Source: JBFLVT01 sp036804525 (GTDB lineage Bacteria; Bacillota; Desulfotomaculia; Desulfotomaculales; JASEER01). Taken from it: 29,904 bases of DNA. The translations under genes were made by a program, and so were the position numbers. Below, in pieces: positions 1-8,332 of the stretch. The notes under the pieces were generated by a model, which did no database searches, was not told the origin of the DNA, and worked only from the letters and a program-made list of their open reading frames with translations. Location of the stretch: positions 1-29,904 of the forward strand of contig DAIRSE010000026.1 in the NCBI GenBank assembly GCA_036804525.1, in the 5' to 3' direction. Each line of letters opens with the position of its first letter. Positions within the stretch are counted from its first letter, which is position 1.

Positions 1-34
1 TCTTCATTTTCGAAACATACACTTGGTGAGAGAA

Positions 35-1168
35 ATGCAACCTTCGATTTTATACATCGTCCGTCCGGCTGCCGGGGGGATGAAAATCCATGTTCTGGCG
101 CTGGTGGAATTTGTTTCCCGAAAAGGCTTCAGGGTTTATGCGGCGTGCCCCACAGATGAGATGGCCCATCTGCTCAAGCGGGCGGGAGCGGCTACCTTTA
201 CGGTTCCGCTTGCTGGAGAGCTGTCGCCTGCCGCTGACTGGTGTTGCATCGGGATGTTGTCAGCCTTTATCCGGGAGCACGGCATAAACCTCGTGCACGC
301 ACACGGCTCGAAGGCGGGCCTTGTGGGGAGAATAGCCGCCCGCCGGACAAAAACCCGCTGCGTGTTTACGGTGCATAATTCTATTTTTTACGACCACTGG
401 CCGGTATGGAAAAACCGGTTCTTTGCCCGCATCGAAAGGTGGCTGGCCGGGTATACCGACAGGATTATTACTGTATCGGACGCCTTAAGGAAGGAATTGG
501 CGGAGGTTCAAGGCATTCCTGCAGACAAGATGACCGTCATCCATAATGGAATAAAGCTTTCCTCCTTTAAACCTGACAGCGAGGCTCGCCATAAGGTCAG
601 GTCCGAACTCGGGATAGCTGATGAAGAAATTATCATCGGCACCGTAGCCCGGTTCGCGGTGCAGAAGGGATTGAAGTACCTGATTCAGGCGGTGGCTATG
701 CTTGGCGAAGAAGGATTTACCCGCACGCGCCTGGTAATTGTGGGGGACGGGCCCCTGCGCTCCGAACTGGAAGAGGAAGCCGCACGGTGCGGAGTCAGGG
801 CGATCATGCCGGGGTACCGCAATGATATCCCCGCTGTGCTGTCGGCTTTTGACCTGTTTGCCTTGCCTTCGGTCACTGAAGGACTGCCGCTGATTGTCCT
901 CGAAGCCATGGCTACGGGGCTTCCCGTGGTGGCGACGTCAGTGGGCGGGGTACCTGAGGCCGTAGCCCATGGGACGACCGGTCTCCTGGTTCCGCCGGGC
1001 GACGCCGGAGCGCTGGCCAGAGGCATGGCTATGCTCCTGCAATATCCCGAAACGGCAAAGAGATTCGGCGCCGCAGGCCGGGACAGGGTTACCCGCGAGT
1101 TTAGCGAGGAGCGGATGTTGACCTGTACAATCAGCGTATATAACGAATTGTTAAGCGCTCAACGGTAG
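35..1168 (+). CDS. GT4-family glycosyltransferase
   Basis: Retaining glycosyltransferase of the GT-B/GT4 class, expected to transfer a sugar from a nucleotide-sugar donor to an acceptor at the inner face of the membrane; donor and acceptor cannot be read from the sequence. The N-terminal half carries a glycine-rich acceptor loop (RPAAGGMKIH), then LVHAHGSKAG and FTVHNS. The C-terminal donor domain shows GTVARFAVQKG, LVIVGDGPL and the E-x7-E pattern in VTEGLPLIVLEAMATGLP. Length (about 377 aa) is normal for the family. The frame is open from TTG 23, but ATG 35 places the family N-terminus (ILYIVRPAAGGMK) correctly and has GGTGA five bases upstream. The upstream neighbour is cut off by the window edge. 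The next gene is a membrane protein 89 bp away, so a cell-envelope role is likely but unproven. Confidence 0.85.
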   Translation: MQPSILYIVRPAAGGMKIHVLALVEFVSRKGFRVYAACPTDEMAHLLKRAGAATFTVPLAGELSPAADWCCIGMLSAFIREHGINLVHAHGSKAGLVGRIAARRTKTRCVFTVHNSIFYDHWPVWKNRFFARIERWLAGYTDRIITVSDALRKELAEVQGIPADKMTVIHNGIKLSSFKPDSEARHKVRSELGIADEEIIIGTVARFAVQKGLKYLIQAVAMLGEEGFTRTRLVIVGDGPLRSELEEEAARCGVRAIMPGYRNDIPAVLSAFDLFALPSVTEGLPLIVLEAMATGLPVVATSVGGVPEAVAHGTTGLLVPPGDAGALARGMAMLLQYPETAKRFGAAGRDRVTREFSEERMLTCTISVYNELLSAQR

Positions 1169-1189
1169 GTAGTCGGTAGTCAGTAGTCA
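1169..1189. repeat. Period-7 tandem repeat, GTAGTCR x3
   Basis: Three head-to-tail copies of GTAGTC followed by a purine lie immediately after the stop codon of the glycosyltransferase. The remaining bases up to 1242 are AT-rich and contain CTTAA-type words. The same 7-bp periodicity recurs in three other intergenic gaps of this window. Confidence 0.6.
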
Positions 1190-1257
1190 GAGTTCAATAT
1201 CTTAATCTTAAAGCCTTAATGCTTAAGTCCTTAGTGCCAGTCAGGGAGGTTTCCTCA

Positions 1258-3447
1258 TTGTCCGTCATACGTTTCCTGGTGGTTCCGCTCCTGGTTTTAG
1301 CCGCCGTTACTGGCATGTTCTTCCCTCAGGCCACTGCGGCCGGCGAAAGGGGCAGGGTCGTGATAGTCGTTCTTGATCGCGCCACTCTTGAGGACTATAA
1401 ACAACTTCACACCCTGCAAGAAATTCCTGCCTCGTGGGGTTTGCTAAACACCAACACTGGGGGGATCCGCAACGTTGAGAACACCCATGCCACTATCGGA
1501 GCAGGCAGCAGGATCATCGCCACAGAGGGAGGGTTCAGGGCTTTTAACGCCCTTGAGCGGTGGGGCGATGAGCCTGCTCTGGAAGGATTCAAGCGGCTTA
1601 CAGGCTTTGAAGCCGAGTCGAAGAATGTCCTCCACCTGGGCATCGCCAGGATCATTAGGGAAACCGAGAAGCTTCGTTACGACGCCCTCCCCGGCGCCCT
1701 CGGCTCGGCATTACACCAAAACGGTCTGACTACCTGTGTACTCGGTAACGCCGACTGGAATGGGGTGTACCGACGGCATGCCGTGACAATGGCGATGGAC
1801 AGTCGGGGCATTGTTGATTGCGGCGATGTCAGCCGCGATATGCTGGTGTTTGATACGTCCTTTCCGGGGGCTTACCGCACGGACTATGACGCTATCCTTA
1901 ACTCCTTCCGCCGGTTTACCGACAGTAGCCTGGTTGTTATTGAAACGGGCGATTTGTCCCGTCTCGATGAGGCGCGGAAGGACGTACTGCCCTCGGTGCT
2001 CCAGCAGCAGAAAAAAGCTGCGCTGGCCAGGGTGGACGGTTTAGTTGCTGCTATCTATAAAGAGCTGAAACCGGAGAAAGACCTGCTGATTGTTGTGACG
2101 CCTACGCCTTCAACCGAAGCGATTATCGACGACAAAACGTTAACCCCGGTGGTCGTTGCCGGCCCGGGTTTCGGTGAAGGCCTGCTTACCTCGCCGGCGA
2201 CACGCCGGGAGGGGGTCGTGCAAAACATCGACCTTGCTCCTACAGTTCTGGCCTATCTTGGATTAACCCCTTCGCGTGAAATGTACGGGCGGGCGATGTT
2301 ATCCATCGAGCAGCCGAATGCTTTTGAACACCTTGAACGCCTTAACGACCGGATTGTTTTGAACCACCGCATAAGAGTTCCGATGATCAAGACCTATATG
2401 GTGCTTCAGATCATCATTGTTTCCTTGTTTATTCTGAGCATCCTTGCTCGGGGCCTGCGTATCGCCGACAGGTTTTTCCTCCGCCCCGTACTTCTGGCGA
2501 TCATGGCTTTCCCGGTAGCCGTCCTGTTGACAGCGGCCTTCCCGTACCGGTCAGCCGTGTCCATGATTGCAATACTGATTCTAGCTATGGCTGTCATCGC
2601 CGGAACCACCATCTTGTTGGGGCAGCGCAACCCGATTAAAGGCTTCCTATTTATATCTTTGCTGACGGCAGGGGTAATCATCGGGGACCTGTTGTCGGGC
2701 TCGGTGCTGCAAAAGTTTGCCCTCCTTAGTTACGATCCCAGTGGCGGGGCCAGGTACTATGGATTGGGTAACGAATACATGGGCATCCTCACCGGCAGCA
2801 CGATCCTTGCCGCTGCCTCTTTTCTTACTTTGAGCCGGCAACATCCGGTCGGGTTATTGCTAGTGGCCCTGTTTTTCGCGCTGACCCTCTTTGTCAACGC
2901 TCATCCGGGTCTTGGCGCTAACTGGGGAGGTACGATCACCGCAGCGGCGGCTTTCCTGGTTGCTTTTTTGCTGTTTCTCAGCGTGCGTTTCACCGCCCGG
3001 ATCGTTCTCGGCGGCCTGGCCGTCCTTTTCATCCTGCTGGTGGCCACGGCTGCTTTTGACGCTTTCCGCCCAGTAGAGCAGCAATCGCACATTGGGAGGG
3101 CAGCGCGGCTGATTTTTGACGGCGGTGTAGCCGAGGTGCTCCGGCAGAGTTCCGACTTGATCGCCCGGAAGATCAGCATGAATTACAAGCTTTTCCGCTA
3201 TACCTTTTGGTCCCGGGTATTCCTGGCCAGCCTGGCGGCTTTTGTCTTCCTGTTTTTCAGGCCGCTAGGGAGGATGCAGGACCTGCAGAGGAACCACCCG
3301 CTGCTTTTCAAGGGCTCGGTGGGGATTGTACTGGGCAGTATTGTTGCACTTATTGCCAATGATTCCGGTATTGTTGCTGCGGCAACAACCATGATTTTCG
3401 GCGCTCCCCCGCTCCTGTACTACTTTTTGGAGGACAACGATGGATAG
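1258..3447 (+). CDS. Polytopic membrane protein with degenerate alkaline-phosphatase-like ectodomain
   Basis: Function unknown. From TTG 1258 (SD AGGGAGGT at 1243-1250, 7-base spacing; better than ATG 1219, which has none) the 729-aa product begins with a signal/anchor segment ending near FFPQATAAGE. About 350 extracytoplasmic residues follow that look like the alkaline phosphatase/sulfatase fold: RVVIVVLDRAT at the start, ENTHATIGAGSR at the nucleophile region, and NIDLAPTVLAYLGL at its end, which is the usual closing motif of that superfamily. The metal-binding SDHG motif expected before it is replaced by VVTPTPSTEA. The last 350 residues hold about ten hydrophobic segments, with conspicuous motifs RYYGLGNEYMG, GLGANWGGTI and NDSGIVAAATTMIFG. 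It sits between a glycosyltransferase and an FAH hydrolase and overlaps the latter by 8 bp, so it is probably co-transcribed. Envelope polymer or glycan handling is a guess only. Confidence 0.8.
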   Translation: MSVIRFLVVPLLVLAAVTGMFFPQATAAGERGRVVIVVLDRATLEDYKQLHTLQEIPASWGLLNTNTGGIRNVENTHATIGAGSRIIATEGGFRAFNALERWGDEPALEGFKRLTGFEAESKNVLHLGIARIIRETEKLRYDALPGALGSALHQNGLTTCVLGNADWNGVYRRHAVTMAMDSRGIVDCGDVSRDMLVFDTSFPGAYRTDYDAILNSFRRFTDSSLVVIETGDLSRLDEARKDVLPSVLQQQKKAALARVDGLVAAIYKELKPEKDLLIVVTPTPSTEAIIDDKTLTPVVVAGPGFGEGLLTSPATRREGVVQNIDLAPTVLAYLGLTPSREMYGRAMLSIEQPNAFEHLERLNDRIVLNHRIRVPMIKTYMVLQIIIVSLFILSILARGLRIADRFFLRPVLLAIMAFPVAVLLTAAFPYRSAVSMIAILILAMAVIAGTTILLGQRNPIKGFLFISLLTAGVIIGDLLSGSVLQKFALLSYDPSGGARYYGLGNEYMGILTGSTILAAASFLTLSRQHPVGLLLVALFFALTLFVNAHPGLGANWGGTITAAAAFLVAFLLFLSVRFTARIVLGGLAVLFILLVATAAFDAFRPVEQQSHIGRAARLIFDGGVAEVLRQSSDLIARKISMNYKLFRYTFWSRVFLASLAAFVFLFFRPLGRMQDLQRNHPLLFKGSVGIVLGSIVALIANDSGIVAAATTMIFGAPPLLYYFLEDNDG

Positions 3448-4201
3448 GTATGGACGTTTCAAGGATGACAAGGGGAATATCTTTTACGCGGCAGTGGATG
3501 GCGAGAATGCCTGGCCCCTGACAAAGGAGCCGTGGCTGGGGGGTGAACTTACAGGGGCGGCTGTTCCCATGGCCGGGTTGCGGCTGATGGCGCCCTCGGA
3601 GCCTACCAAGATTGTCTGCGTGGGCTTGAACTACCTGGATCACATAGCCGAGTTTAACAACGAGGCTCCGTCTGAGCCGGTCATCTTTTTAAAGCCGCCC
3701 ACCGCGGTTATCGGGCCCGGTGAGAACATCGTTTTTCCCGAGGGTGTTAACCGCCTGGATTTCGAAGCCGAGCTGGCCGTGATCGTCGGTCGTAAAGCCA
3801 GGATGGTTGGCGAGAAGGAATCGCGGGATTACATCTTCGGGTATACCTGTGCCAACGATGTTACCGCCCGCGATTTACAACGGAAAGACGGGCAGTGGAC
3901 CAGGGCGAAGTCTTTTGACACTTTCTGCCCCCTGGGGCCATACATTGTTTCAAAACCGGACCCCGGCCAGCTGAGAATCGAGGCCCGCTTAAACGGCCGG
4001 ACCAGACAGTGTTCCTCGACCGGCAGGATGCTGTTCAACCCGTTTTATCTGGTGAGCTTTATCTCCAGGATAATGACCTTATTGCCCGGGGACATTATCC
4101 TCACCGGTACCCCTAGCGGCGTAGGGCCAATGCAGCCTGGGGACAAAATAGAGGTAGAAATCGAAAGCATTGGCAACTTAATGAATATGGTTGCCCGTTA
4201 A
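3440..4201 (+). CDS. Fumarylacetoacetate hydrolase (FAH)-family protein
   Basis: Cytosolic enzyme of the FAH/HpcE fold, which cleaves or decarboxylates beta-dicarbonyl acids (fumarylpyruvate, oxaloacetate and similar) with a divalent metal. Visible motifs: IVCVGLNYLDHIAE (near residues 58-71), the metal-binding DFEAELAVIVG (E109, E111), NDVTARDLQ (D140) and the C-terminal LTGTPSGVG. At 253 aa it is the usual single-domain length with the short N-terminal lead seen in the ~250-aa subgroup. ATG 3440 has GGAGG at 3429-3433 and overlaps the end of the upstream membrane-protein gene by 8 bp, implying translational coupling. The exact substrate cannot be assigned; oxaloacetate decarboxylase or acylpyruvase activity is plausible. 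Confidence 0.88.
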   Translation: MDRYGRFKDDKGNIFYAAVDGENAWPLTKEPWLGGELTGAAVPMAGLRLMAPSEPTKIVCVGLNYLDHIAEFNNEAPSEPVIFLKPPTAVIGPGENIVFPEGVNRLDFEAELAVIVGRKARMVGEKESRDYIFGYTCANDVTARDLQRKDGQWTRAKSFDTFCPLGPYIVSKPDPGQLRIEARLNGRTRQCSSTGRMLFNPFYLVSFISRIMTLLPGDIILTGTPSGVGPMQPGDKIEVEIESIGNLMNMVAR

Positions 4202-4221
4202 GCTTAAGACCTAAAATTTTG

Positions 4222-4249
4222 TTGACATTGCAAAGAGTTATGCTACAAT
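4222..4249 (+). promoter_or_regulatory. Promoter of speD
   Basis: A perfect -35 box TTGACA (4222-4227), a 16-bp spacer and TACAAT (4244-4249) form a good vegetative-sigma promoter. It leads into a leader of about 70 nt before speD. Confidence 0.75.
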
Positions 4250-4327
4250 TGAATTTGGCTGGAATTAGCCAATCCTGGCAATCTGTTTCGCCGGGCAGTA
4301 CGAGTCAAAAAGGGGGAGATAATGTCA

Positions 4328-4708
4328 ATGAAGCCTTTGGGGCGCCACATCCTGGCCGAAATTTACGGTTGTGATTTTGATGCTCTGAATGATGTGAAGA
4401 ATGTGGAAACGACAATGGTTCAGGCTGCTCTGGCAGCCGGAGCTGAGGTTCGGGAATATGTCTTCCACAAGTTCAGCCCCCAGGGGGTCAGCGGTGTAGT
4501 AGTTATCTCGGAATCTCATCTAACCATCCATACCTGGCCGGAGCTTGGCTACGCGGCAGTCGACGTCTTTACTTGCGGCGACAAGGTTAATCCTTGGGAC
4601 GCGTGCAATTACCTGACGCAGCATTTTAAGGCCAGCCACGTCAAAGCCCAGGAGACTGTCCGGGGAATTCTGCCCGACAGTATAGAACTGAAGGCAGTAA
4701 ATCAATAG
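4328..4708 (+). CDS. speD: S-adenosylmethionine decarboxylase proenzyme
   Basis: Decarboxylates AdoMet to supply aminopropyl groups for spermidine synthesis; cytosolic. The proenzyme cuts itself between Glu and Ser in VISESHLTIHTWPE, turning the serine into the pyruvoyl cofactor. With the start at ATG 4328 the protein is 126 aa and begins MKPLGRHILAE. Numbering then matches the characterised Thermotoga-type enzyme: Ser63 (pyruvoyl), His68 and Cys83 (FTCGD). An in-frame ATG at 4322 lies only 3 bases after GGAG (4315-4318), against 9 for ATG 4328, so the downstream start is preferred. It is a single-gene unit with its own promoter and terminator. No spermidine synthase gene is nearby. Confidence 0.95.
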   Translation: MKPLGRHILAEIYGCDFDALNDVKNVETTMVQAALAAGAEVREYVFHKFSPQGVSGVVVISESHLTIHTWPELGYAAVDVFTCGDKVNPWDACNYLTQHFKASHVKAQETVRGILPDSIELKAVNQ

Positions 4709-4759
4709 GGGGGATATTTATTAGTACTAATCCTGCAAAGGATTTTAGCATGAAGTGAG

Positions 4760-4806
4760 GACCCTGCAGAACGCACACGGGTGGGTATCTGCAGGGTCTT
4801 TTGTTT
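4760..4806 (+). terminator. Rho-independent terminator of speD
   Basis: An 11-bp perfect stem (GACCCTGCAGA at 4760-4770 with TCTGCAGGGTC at 4788-4798) encloses a 17-nt loop and is followed by a T-rich run (TTTTGTTT, 4799-4806). Confidence 0.85.
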
Positions 4807-4962
4807 ATGGACGGCAATCCTGGTATTTAAGACTGGCGGCAAAAGGGAAGCGGGTCGGCAATCGCGAATATACACAAAATCTGTCGTTTTTGGGTTGAAC
4901 CTTGTGCTGAACTGCCGGGCCTACCGGTACCGTTAGCATATCTTGGAATGCTTTTTGTTTTA

Positions 4963-4968
4963 TATAAT
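4963..4968 (+). promoter_or_regulatory. Possible -10 box upstream of ubiE/menG
   Basis: A perfect TATAAT lies about 50 bp before the GTG start. The best -35 candidate, TTGGAA at 4943-4948, leaves only a 14-bp spacer, so the promoter call is tentative. Confidence 0.4.
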
Positions 4969-5018
4969 GGTTGCGTGAGGTTCGTCGAAACGCACACCGG
5001 AGTAAAGGGGTAAAGCAA

Positions 5019-5738
5019 GTGGAGTTTAAGGATATCCGCCAGAAAGAGGAGTTTGTGCACCGCACCTTCACGGCTATCGCGCACCGGTACGATCTGCTCA
5101 ATACCGTCTTGAGCTTTAACCAGGACAAATACTGGCGCCGTTTCACCGCCAGGAAAGCCGGGCTGAAAGAAGGCGGGACGGCCCTCGATGTGGCTTGCGG
5201 GACAGGGATGCTGTCCTTCGAACTGGCGAGGATCGTGGGTCCTACCGGTAAGGTTATTGGCGTCGACTTTTGTGAGAATATGCTCCAGAAAGCCGAGGAG
5301 AACTTGCGTAAAACCCCCTACAAAGGTGTCGTGGAGTTCAAATGGGCGAACGCCATGGATCTTCCCTTTGCGGACAATACCTTTGACTGCGCTGTCATGG
5401 GTGTTGCCTCGCGGAATATGCCTGATCTCCGCAAGGTTTTTAAGGAAATGGCCAGGGTGGTACGGCCCGGCGGAAAGGTTGTTAACCTGGATTTCTCCAG
5501 GCCGACCATGTTCGGGCTGAAACAGGCGTATAACTTTTATCTCCACCGTTTGATTCCACTGATCGGAAAACTGGGGGTCGGGCAGGACGGACCGTACAGC
5601 TGGCTTGCCAAGTCCCAGGTTGATTTTTTAAGCCAGGAAGAGTTTAAGGAGCTGTTTGAGGAGATCGGGCTTGTCGACGTCGCATACTATAACTTAACCG
5701 GCGGCGTGGTGGCTGTCCATGTGGGCACCAAAGCATAG
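5019..5738 (+). CDS. ubiE: Demethylmenaquinone methyltransferase
   Basis: AdoMet-dependent C-methyltransferase that turns demethylmenaquinone into menaquinone, the last step of the pathway (also called menG). Seen in the sequence: FTAIAHRYDLLNTVLSF near residues 18-33, the AdoMet-binding motif LDVACGTG (residues 56-63), GVDFCENML, and the UbiE-type CAVMGVASRNMPD and VVRPGGKVVNLDFSRP. The start is GTG 5019 with AAAGGGG at 5004-5010, giving a normal 239 aa; the frame is open upstream to 4971 but those residues do not match the family. It heads the quinone cluster, separated from the ubiD-type gene by about 180 bp of repeat-bearing sequence. Confidence 0.93.
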   Translation: MEFKDIRQKEEFVHRTFTAIAHRYDLLNTVLSFNQDKYWRRFTARKAGLKEGGTALDVACGTGMLSFELARIVGPTGKVIGVDFCENMLQKAEENLRKTPYKGVVEFKWANAMDLPFADNTFDCAVMGVASRNMPDLRKVFKEMARVVRPGGKVVNLDFSRPTMFGLKQAYNFYLHRLIPLIGKLGVGQDGPYSWLAKSQVDFLSQEEFKELFEEIGLVDVAYYNLTGGVVAVHVGTKA

Positions 5739-5798
5739 CATTCAGCATTCAAATGGGGTCAATCCCTGGTTCCCCGGTTTTCTACTCCAGGCACTGAG

Positions 5799-5839
5799 TG
5801 CCTAATGCCTAATGCCTAATGCCTAATGCCCATAATGCC
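5799..5839. repeat. Heptamer array TGCCTAA x4 plus degenerate copy
   Basis: Four perfect tandem TGCCTAA units (5799-5826) are followed by TGCC and a variant CATAATGCC. The same unit in the same orientation forms a second array at 8281-8319, so the two arrays flank the ubiD-ubiA gene pair. Confidence 0.85.
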
Positions 5840-5917
5840 AGTAGGTTCTGTTAATGTAATCTAAGCGGAGACCAGATGTCGCCAAACACAAACGTTTCTT
5901 TGGAGAGGAGAATGAGG

Positions 5918-7363
5918 GTGGCCTTTAAGGATCTGCGGGAATTCATCGACGCCCTGGAGAGGAAGGGGCTCCTTAAAAGGATTACGGTAGAAGTCGATCC
6001 CGAGCTGGAAATTACCGAGATCACCGACCGGGTGGTTAAGTCGGGGGGGCCGGCGCTCCTGTTTGAGAATGTAAAGGGATATGACATTCCCGTGTTGATC
6101 AATGCCTTCGGGTCCGAGGAACGGGTCCGGATAGCCCTCGGGGTTGACAGCCCGGATGGCATCGGCCGCGACCTGGTACGTATCCTTCAGCCAACCGATC
6201 TTCCCGTAACTTTTCTCGATAAGCTGAAGGCTCTGCCCAAGCTGGCCGAACTGTCGTCTTTTCTTCCCAAGACGGTGCGTACAGGCCCTTGCAAGGAAGT
6301 GATCATCAAGGATAAGCCCAGCCTGGCAAAGTTCCCGATTCTTAAATGCTGGCCTGAAGACGCGGGACGTTTTATTACCCTGCCCTTGGTCTGTACCCGC
6401 GACCCCGAAACGGGGCAGAGAAATGTCGGCATGTACCGCATGCAAGTCTTCGACGACCGGACGACCGGGATGCACTGGCACATCCACAAGGACGGGGCTG
6501 ACCACTACCGGACGGCCGAGAGGAAAGGACAGCGCCTCGAAGTGGCCGTGGCGCTCGGGGCCGACCCTGCTGTAATCTATGCCGCGACAGCGCCTATGCC
6601 AAAGGGCCTGGACGAATTCCTGCTGGCCGGATTTATCCGTAAGCAGCCTGTCGAGCTGGTCAAGTGCGAGACGGTCGATATCGAGGTTCCAGCGCACGCG
6701 GAGATTGTCCTGGAGGGCTACGTTGACCTTGGCGAGCGCCGCCGCGAGGGCCCGTTCGGCGATCATACCGGGTATTATTCGCTGGCTGACGATTATCCGG
6801 TCTTTCATATTACCTGTATCACGCACCGCCGCAAGCCGATCTATCCGACCATTGTGGTCGGGCGGCCGCCGATGGAAGATACCTACCTGGGCAAGGTTAC
6901 CGAGCGTGTTTTCCTGCCGCTCATCCAGATGGTGCTTCCGGAGGTCGTCGATATGAATTTCCCGCTCGAAGGCGTCTTCCACAACTGCGTCGTGGTTTCT
7001 ATCAGGAAGCACTTTCCCGGTCAGGCGCGCAAGGTAATGAACGCGCTGTGGGGTATGGGCCAGATGATGTTCACCAAGCTCATCATCGTTGTTGATGAGG
7101 ACGTCAATGTACAGGACATGTCCGAGGTGTGGTGGCGCGTCTTTAACAACATTGATCCCCGGCGGGACCTGGTTTTCTCGGACGGGCCGCTGGACGTGCT
7201 TGATCATGCGTCCCCTCACCCGGTGTTCGGTTCCAAAATGGGTATTGACGCGACACGGAAAGGCCCGCTGGACGGTCACACGCGCGAGTGGCCGCGGGAT
7301 ATCGTGATGGATGCTGCAACAAAGGCGCTTGTAGACAGGAAGTGGTCGAGTTATGGTCTCTGA
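5918..7363 (+). CDS. ubiD: UbiD-family prenyl-naphthoate decarboxylase
   Basis: Prenylated-FMN-dependent decarboxylase. In the futalosine pathway it removes the carboxyl group from prenylated 1,4-dihydroxy-6-naphthoate (role called MqnL). Seen: FKDLREFIDALERKGLLKRI at the N-terminus, MYRMQVFDDRTTGMHWH near the middle, PVELVKCETVDIEVPA, and the UbiD signature EGPFGDHTGYYS. Length is 481 aa from GTG 5918. In-frame ATGs at 5876 and 5912 are alternatives, but AGGAG (5906-5910) is best spaced from 5918 and the family typically begins MAFKDLREF. It overlaps the prenyltransferase gene by 11 bp. Activity needs prenyl-FMN from a UbiX protein, which is not encoded in the window. Other UbiD substrates are possible, but the neighbours argue for menaquinone. 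Confidence 0.92.
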   Translation: MAFKDLREFIDALERKGLLKRITVEVDPELEITEITDRVVKSGGPALLFENVKGYDIPVLINAFGSEERVRIALGVDSPDGIGRDLVRILQPTDLPVTFLDKLKALPKLAELSSFLPKTVRTGPCKEVIIKDKPSLAKFPILKCWPEDAGRFITLPLVCTRDPETGQRNVGMYRMQVFDDRTTGMHWHIHKDGADHYRTAERKGQRLEVAVALGADPAVIYAATAPMPKGLDEFLLAGFIRKQPVELVKCETVDIEVPAHAEIVLEGYVDLGERRREGPFGDHTGYYSLADDYPVFHITCITHRRKPIYPTIVVGRPPMEDTYLGKVTERVFLPLIQMVLPEVVDMNFPLEGVFHNCVVVSIRKHFPGQARKVMNALWGMGQMMFTKLIIVVDEDVNVQDMSEVWWRVFNNIDPRRDLVFSDGPLDVLDHASPHPVFGSKMGIDATRKGPLDGHTREWPRDIVMDAATKALVDRKWSSYGL

Positions 7364-8225
7364 GCTCTTTAGAAAAGTCTTCAGAAAAGTGCGCATCTTT
7401 TTGGAAATGATAAAGTTTGAGCACACTATCTTTGCGCTGCCGTTTGCCTACATGGGGGCCTTGCTAACGGAGAAGCACATCCCTTCGGCGCATGACCTGA
7501 TCTGGATTACCGTGGCCATGGTGGGCGCACGGACGGCCGCGATGTCCCTTAACCGACTGATTGACCGACATATTGACGCTCTGAACCCCCGGACGAGGAA
7601 TCGCGCCCTGCCGGCCGGCCTGATCTCGGTGGGTGAGGTGTGGGTTTACGCTGTGATTTCACTGGCGCTTCTTTTGGCGGCTGCTTACCAGTTGAGCCCG
7701 CTGGCTGTTAAGTTTTTCCCGCTCGTGGTGGCCATCCTGGTTGGGTATTCATATACCAAACGTTTCACCTGGGCGTGCCATATCTGGCTCGGCGCAGCCC
7801 TGGGGTTTGCACCCCTGGGCAGCTGGATTGCTATTGCCAACAGGGTGGATCTGGCCCCGGTGCTGCTGGCGGGCGGCGTACTTTTCTGGGTGGCCGGTTT
7901 CGACATCATTTACGCGTGCATGGATACTGATTTTGACCGGAAGAGCAACCTTAAATCCATTCCGGCGCGTTACGGTATCGGTTCAGCCCTGAAGATTTCC
8001 AGGGTGTTCCATATCCTGGCGGCGCTTCTGTTCCTGTTGGCCGGAATCGTCCTGAATATGAGCGTCCTTTACTTTGTAGGCATTGCTTTGGCGGTTGTGA
8101 TCCTTTTTTACGAGCATGCTATTGTTAACCCTGCGGACCTTTCGCGGGTCAATGTGGCCTTCTTCCATATGAATGCCGGGTTGAGTCTGGCCCTGTTCTT
8201 TTTCACGCTGTTCGCAGTACTTTAG
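7353..8225 (+). CDS. mqnP: UbiA-family prenyltransferase (MqnP-like)
   Basis: Integral membrane prenyltransferase expected to attach the polyprenyl tail to 1,4-dihydroxy-6-naphthoate. It shows the two Asp-rich motifs that bind Mg-pyrophosphate: NRLIDRHIDALNPRT (N67, D71, D75) and GFDIIYACMDTDFDR (D184, D191, D195). About eight or nine hydrophobic helices span the 290 residues. The start ATG 7353 lies inside the end of the ubiD-type gene (11-bp overlap), a sign of translational coupling. The sequence MIKFEHTIFALPFAY near the N-terminus is typical of the UbiA proteins paired with mqn genes. I infer the MqnP role rather than UbiA proper from the adjoining mqnE, mqnA and mqnC. Confidence 0.9.
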   Translation: MVSELFRKVFRKVRIFLEMIKFEHTIFALPFAYMGALLTEKHIPSAHDLIWITVAMVGARTAAMSLNRLIDRHIDALNPRTRNRALPAGLISVGEVWVYAVISLALLLAAAYQLSPLAVKFFPLVVAILVGYSYTKRFTWACHIWLGAALGFAPLGSWIAIANRVDLAPVLLAGGVLFWVAGFDIIYACMDTDFDRKSNLKSIPARYGIGSALKISRVFHILAALLFLLAGIVLNMSVLYFVGIALAVVILFYEHAIVNPADLSRVNVAFFHMNAGLSLALFFFTLFAVL

Positions 8226-8280
8226 TGGCTGTAGGCTTTAAGCTGGGATGGGGAAATGGGGGAGCCGATTCTTTCCTTTC

Positions 8281-8319
8281 CTAATGCCTAATGCCTAATG
8301 CCTAATGCCTAATGCCTAG
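8281..8319. repeat. Heptamer array CTAATGC x5
   Basis: Five perfect tandem CTAATGC units (8281-8315) plus a partial CTAG. This is the same unit and orientation as the array at 5799-5839. It lies 55 bp after the prenyltransferase stop codon. Confidence 0.87.
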
Positions 8320-8332
8320 AACGGTTGCAGGG

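Noticed and set aside
4827..5546. A 239-codon minus-strand frame opposite ubiE
   Set aside because: It overlaps the AdoMet-binding core of ubiE throughout and reads as a mirror of it.
5861..7426. A 521-codon open frame on the minus strand
   Set aside because: It lies exactly opposite the well-supported ubiD-type gene and arises from high GC at third codon positions. The translation has no family motifs, and its start lacks a credible Shine-Dalgarno.
5799..8319. Heptamer arrays as a CRISPR
   Set aside because: Units are 7 bp with no spacers between them and there are no cas genes; these are simple tandem repeats.
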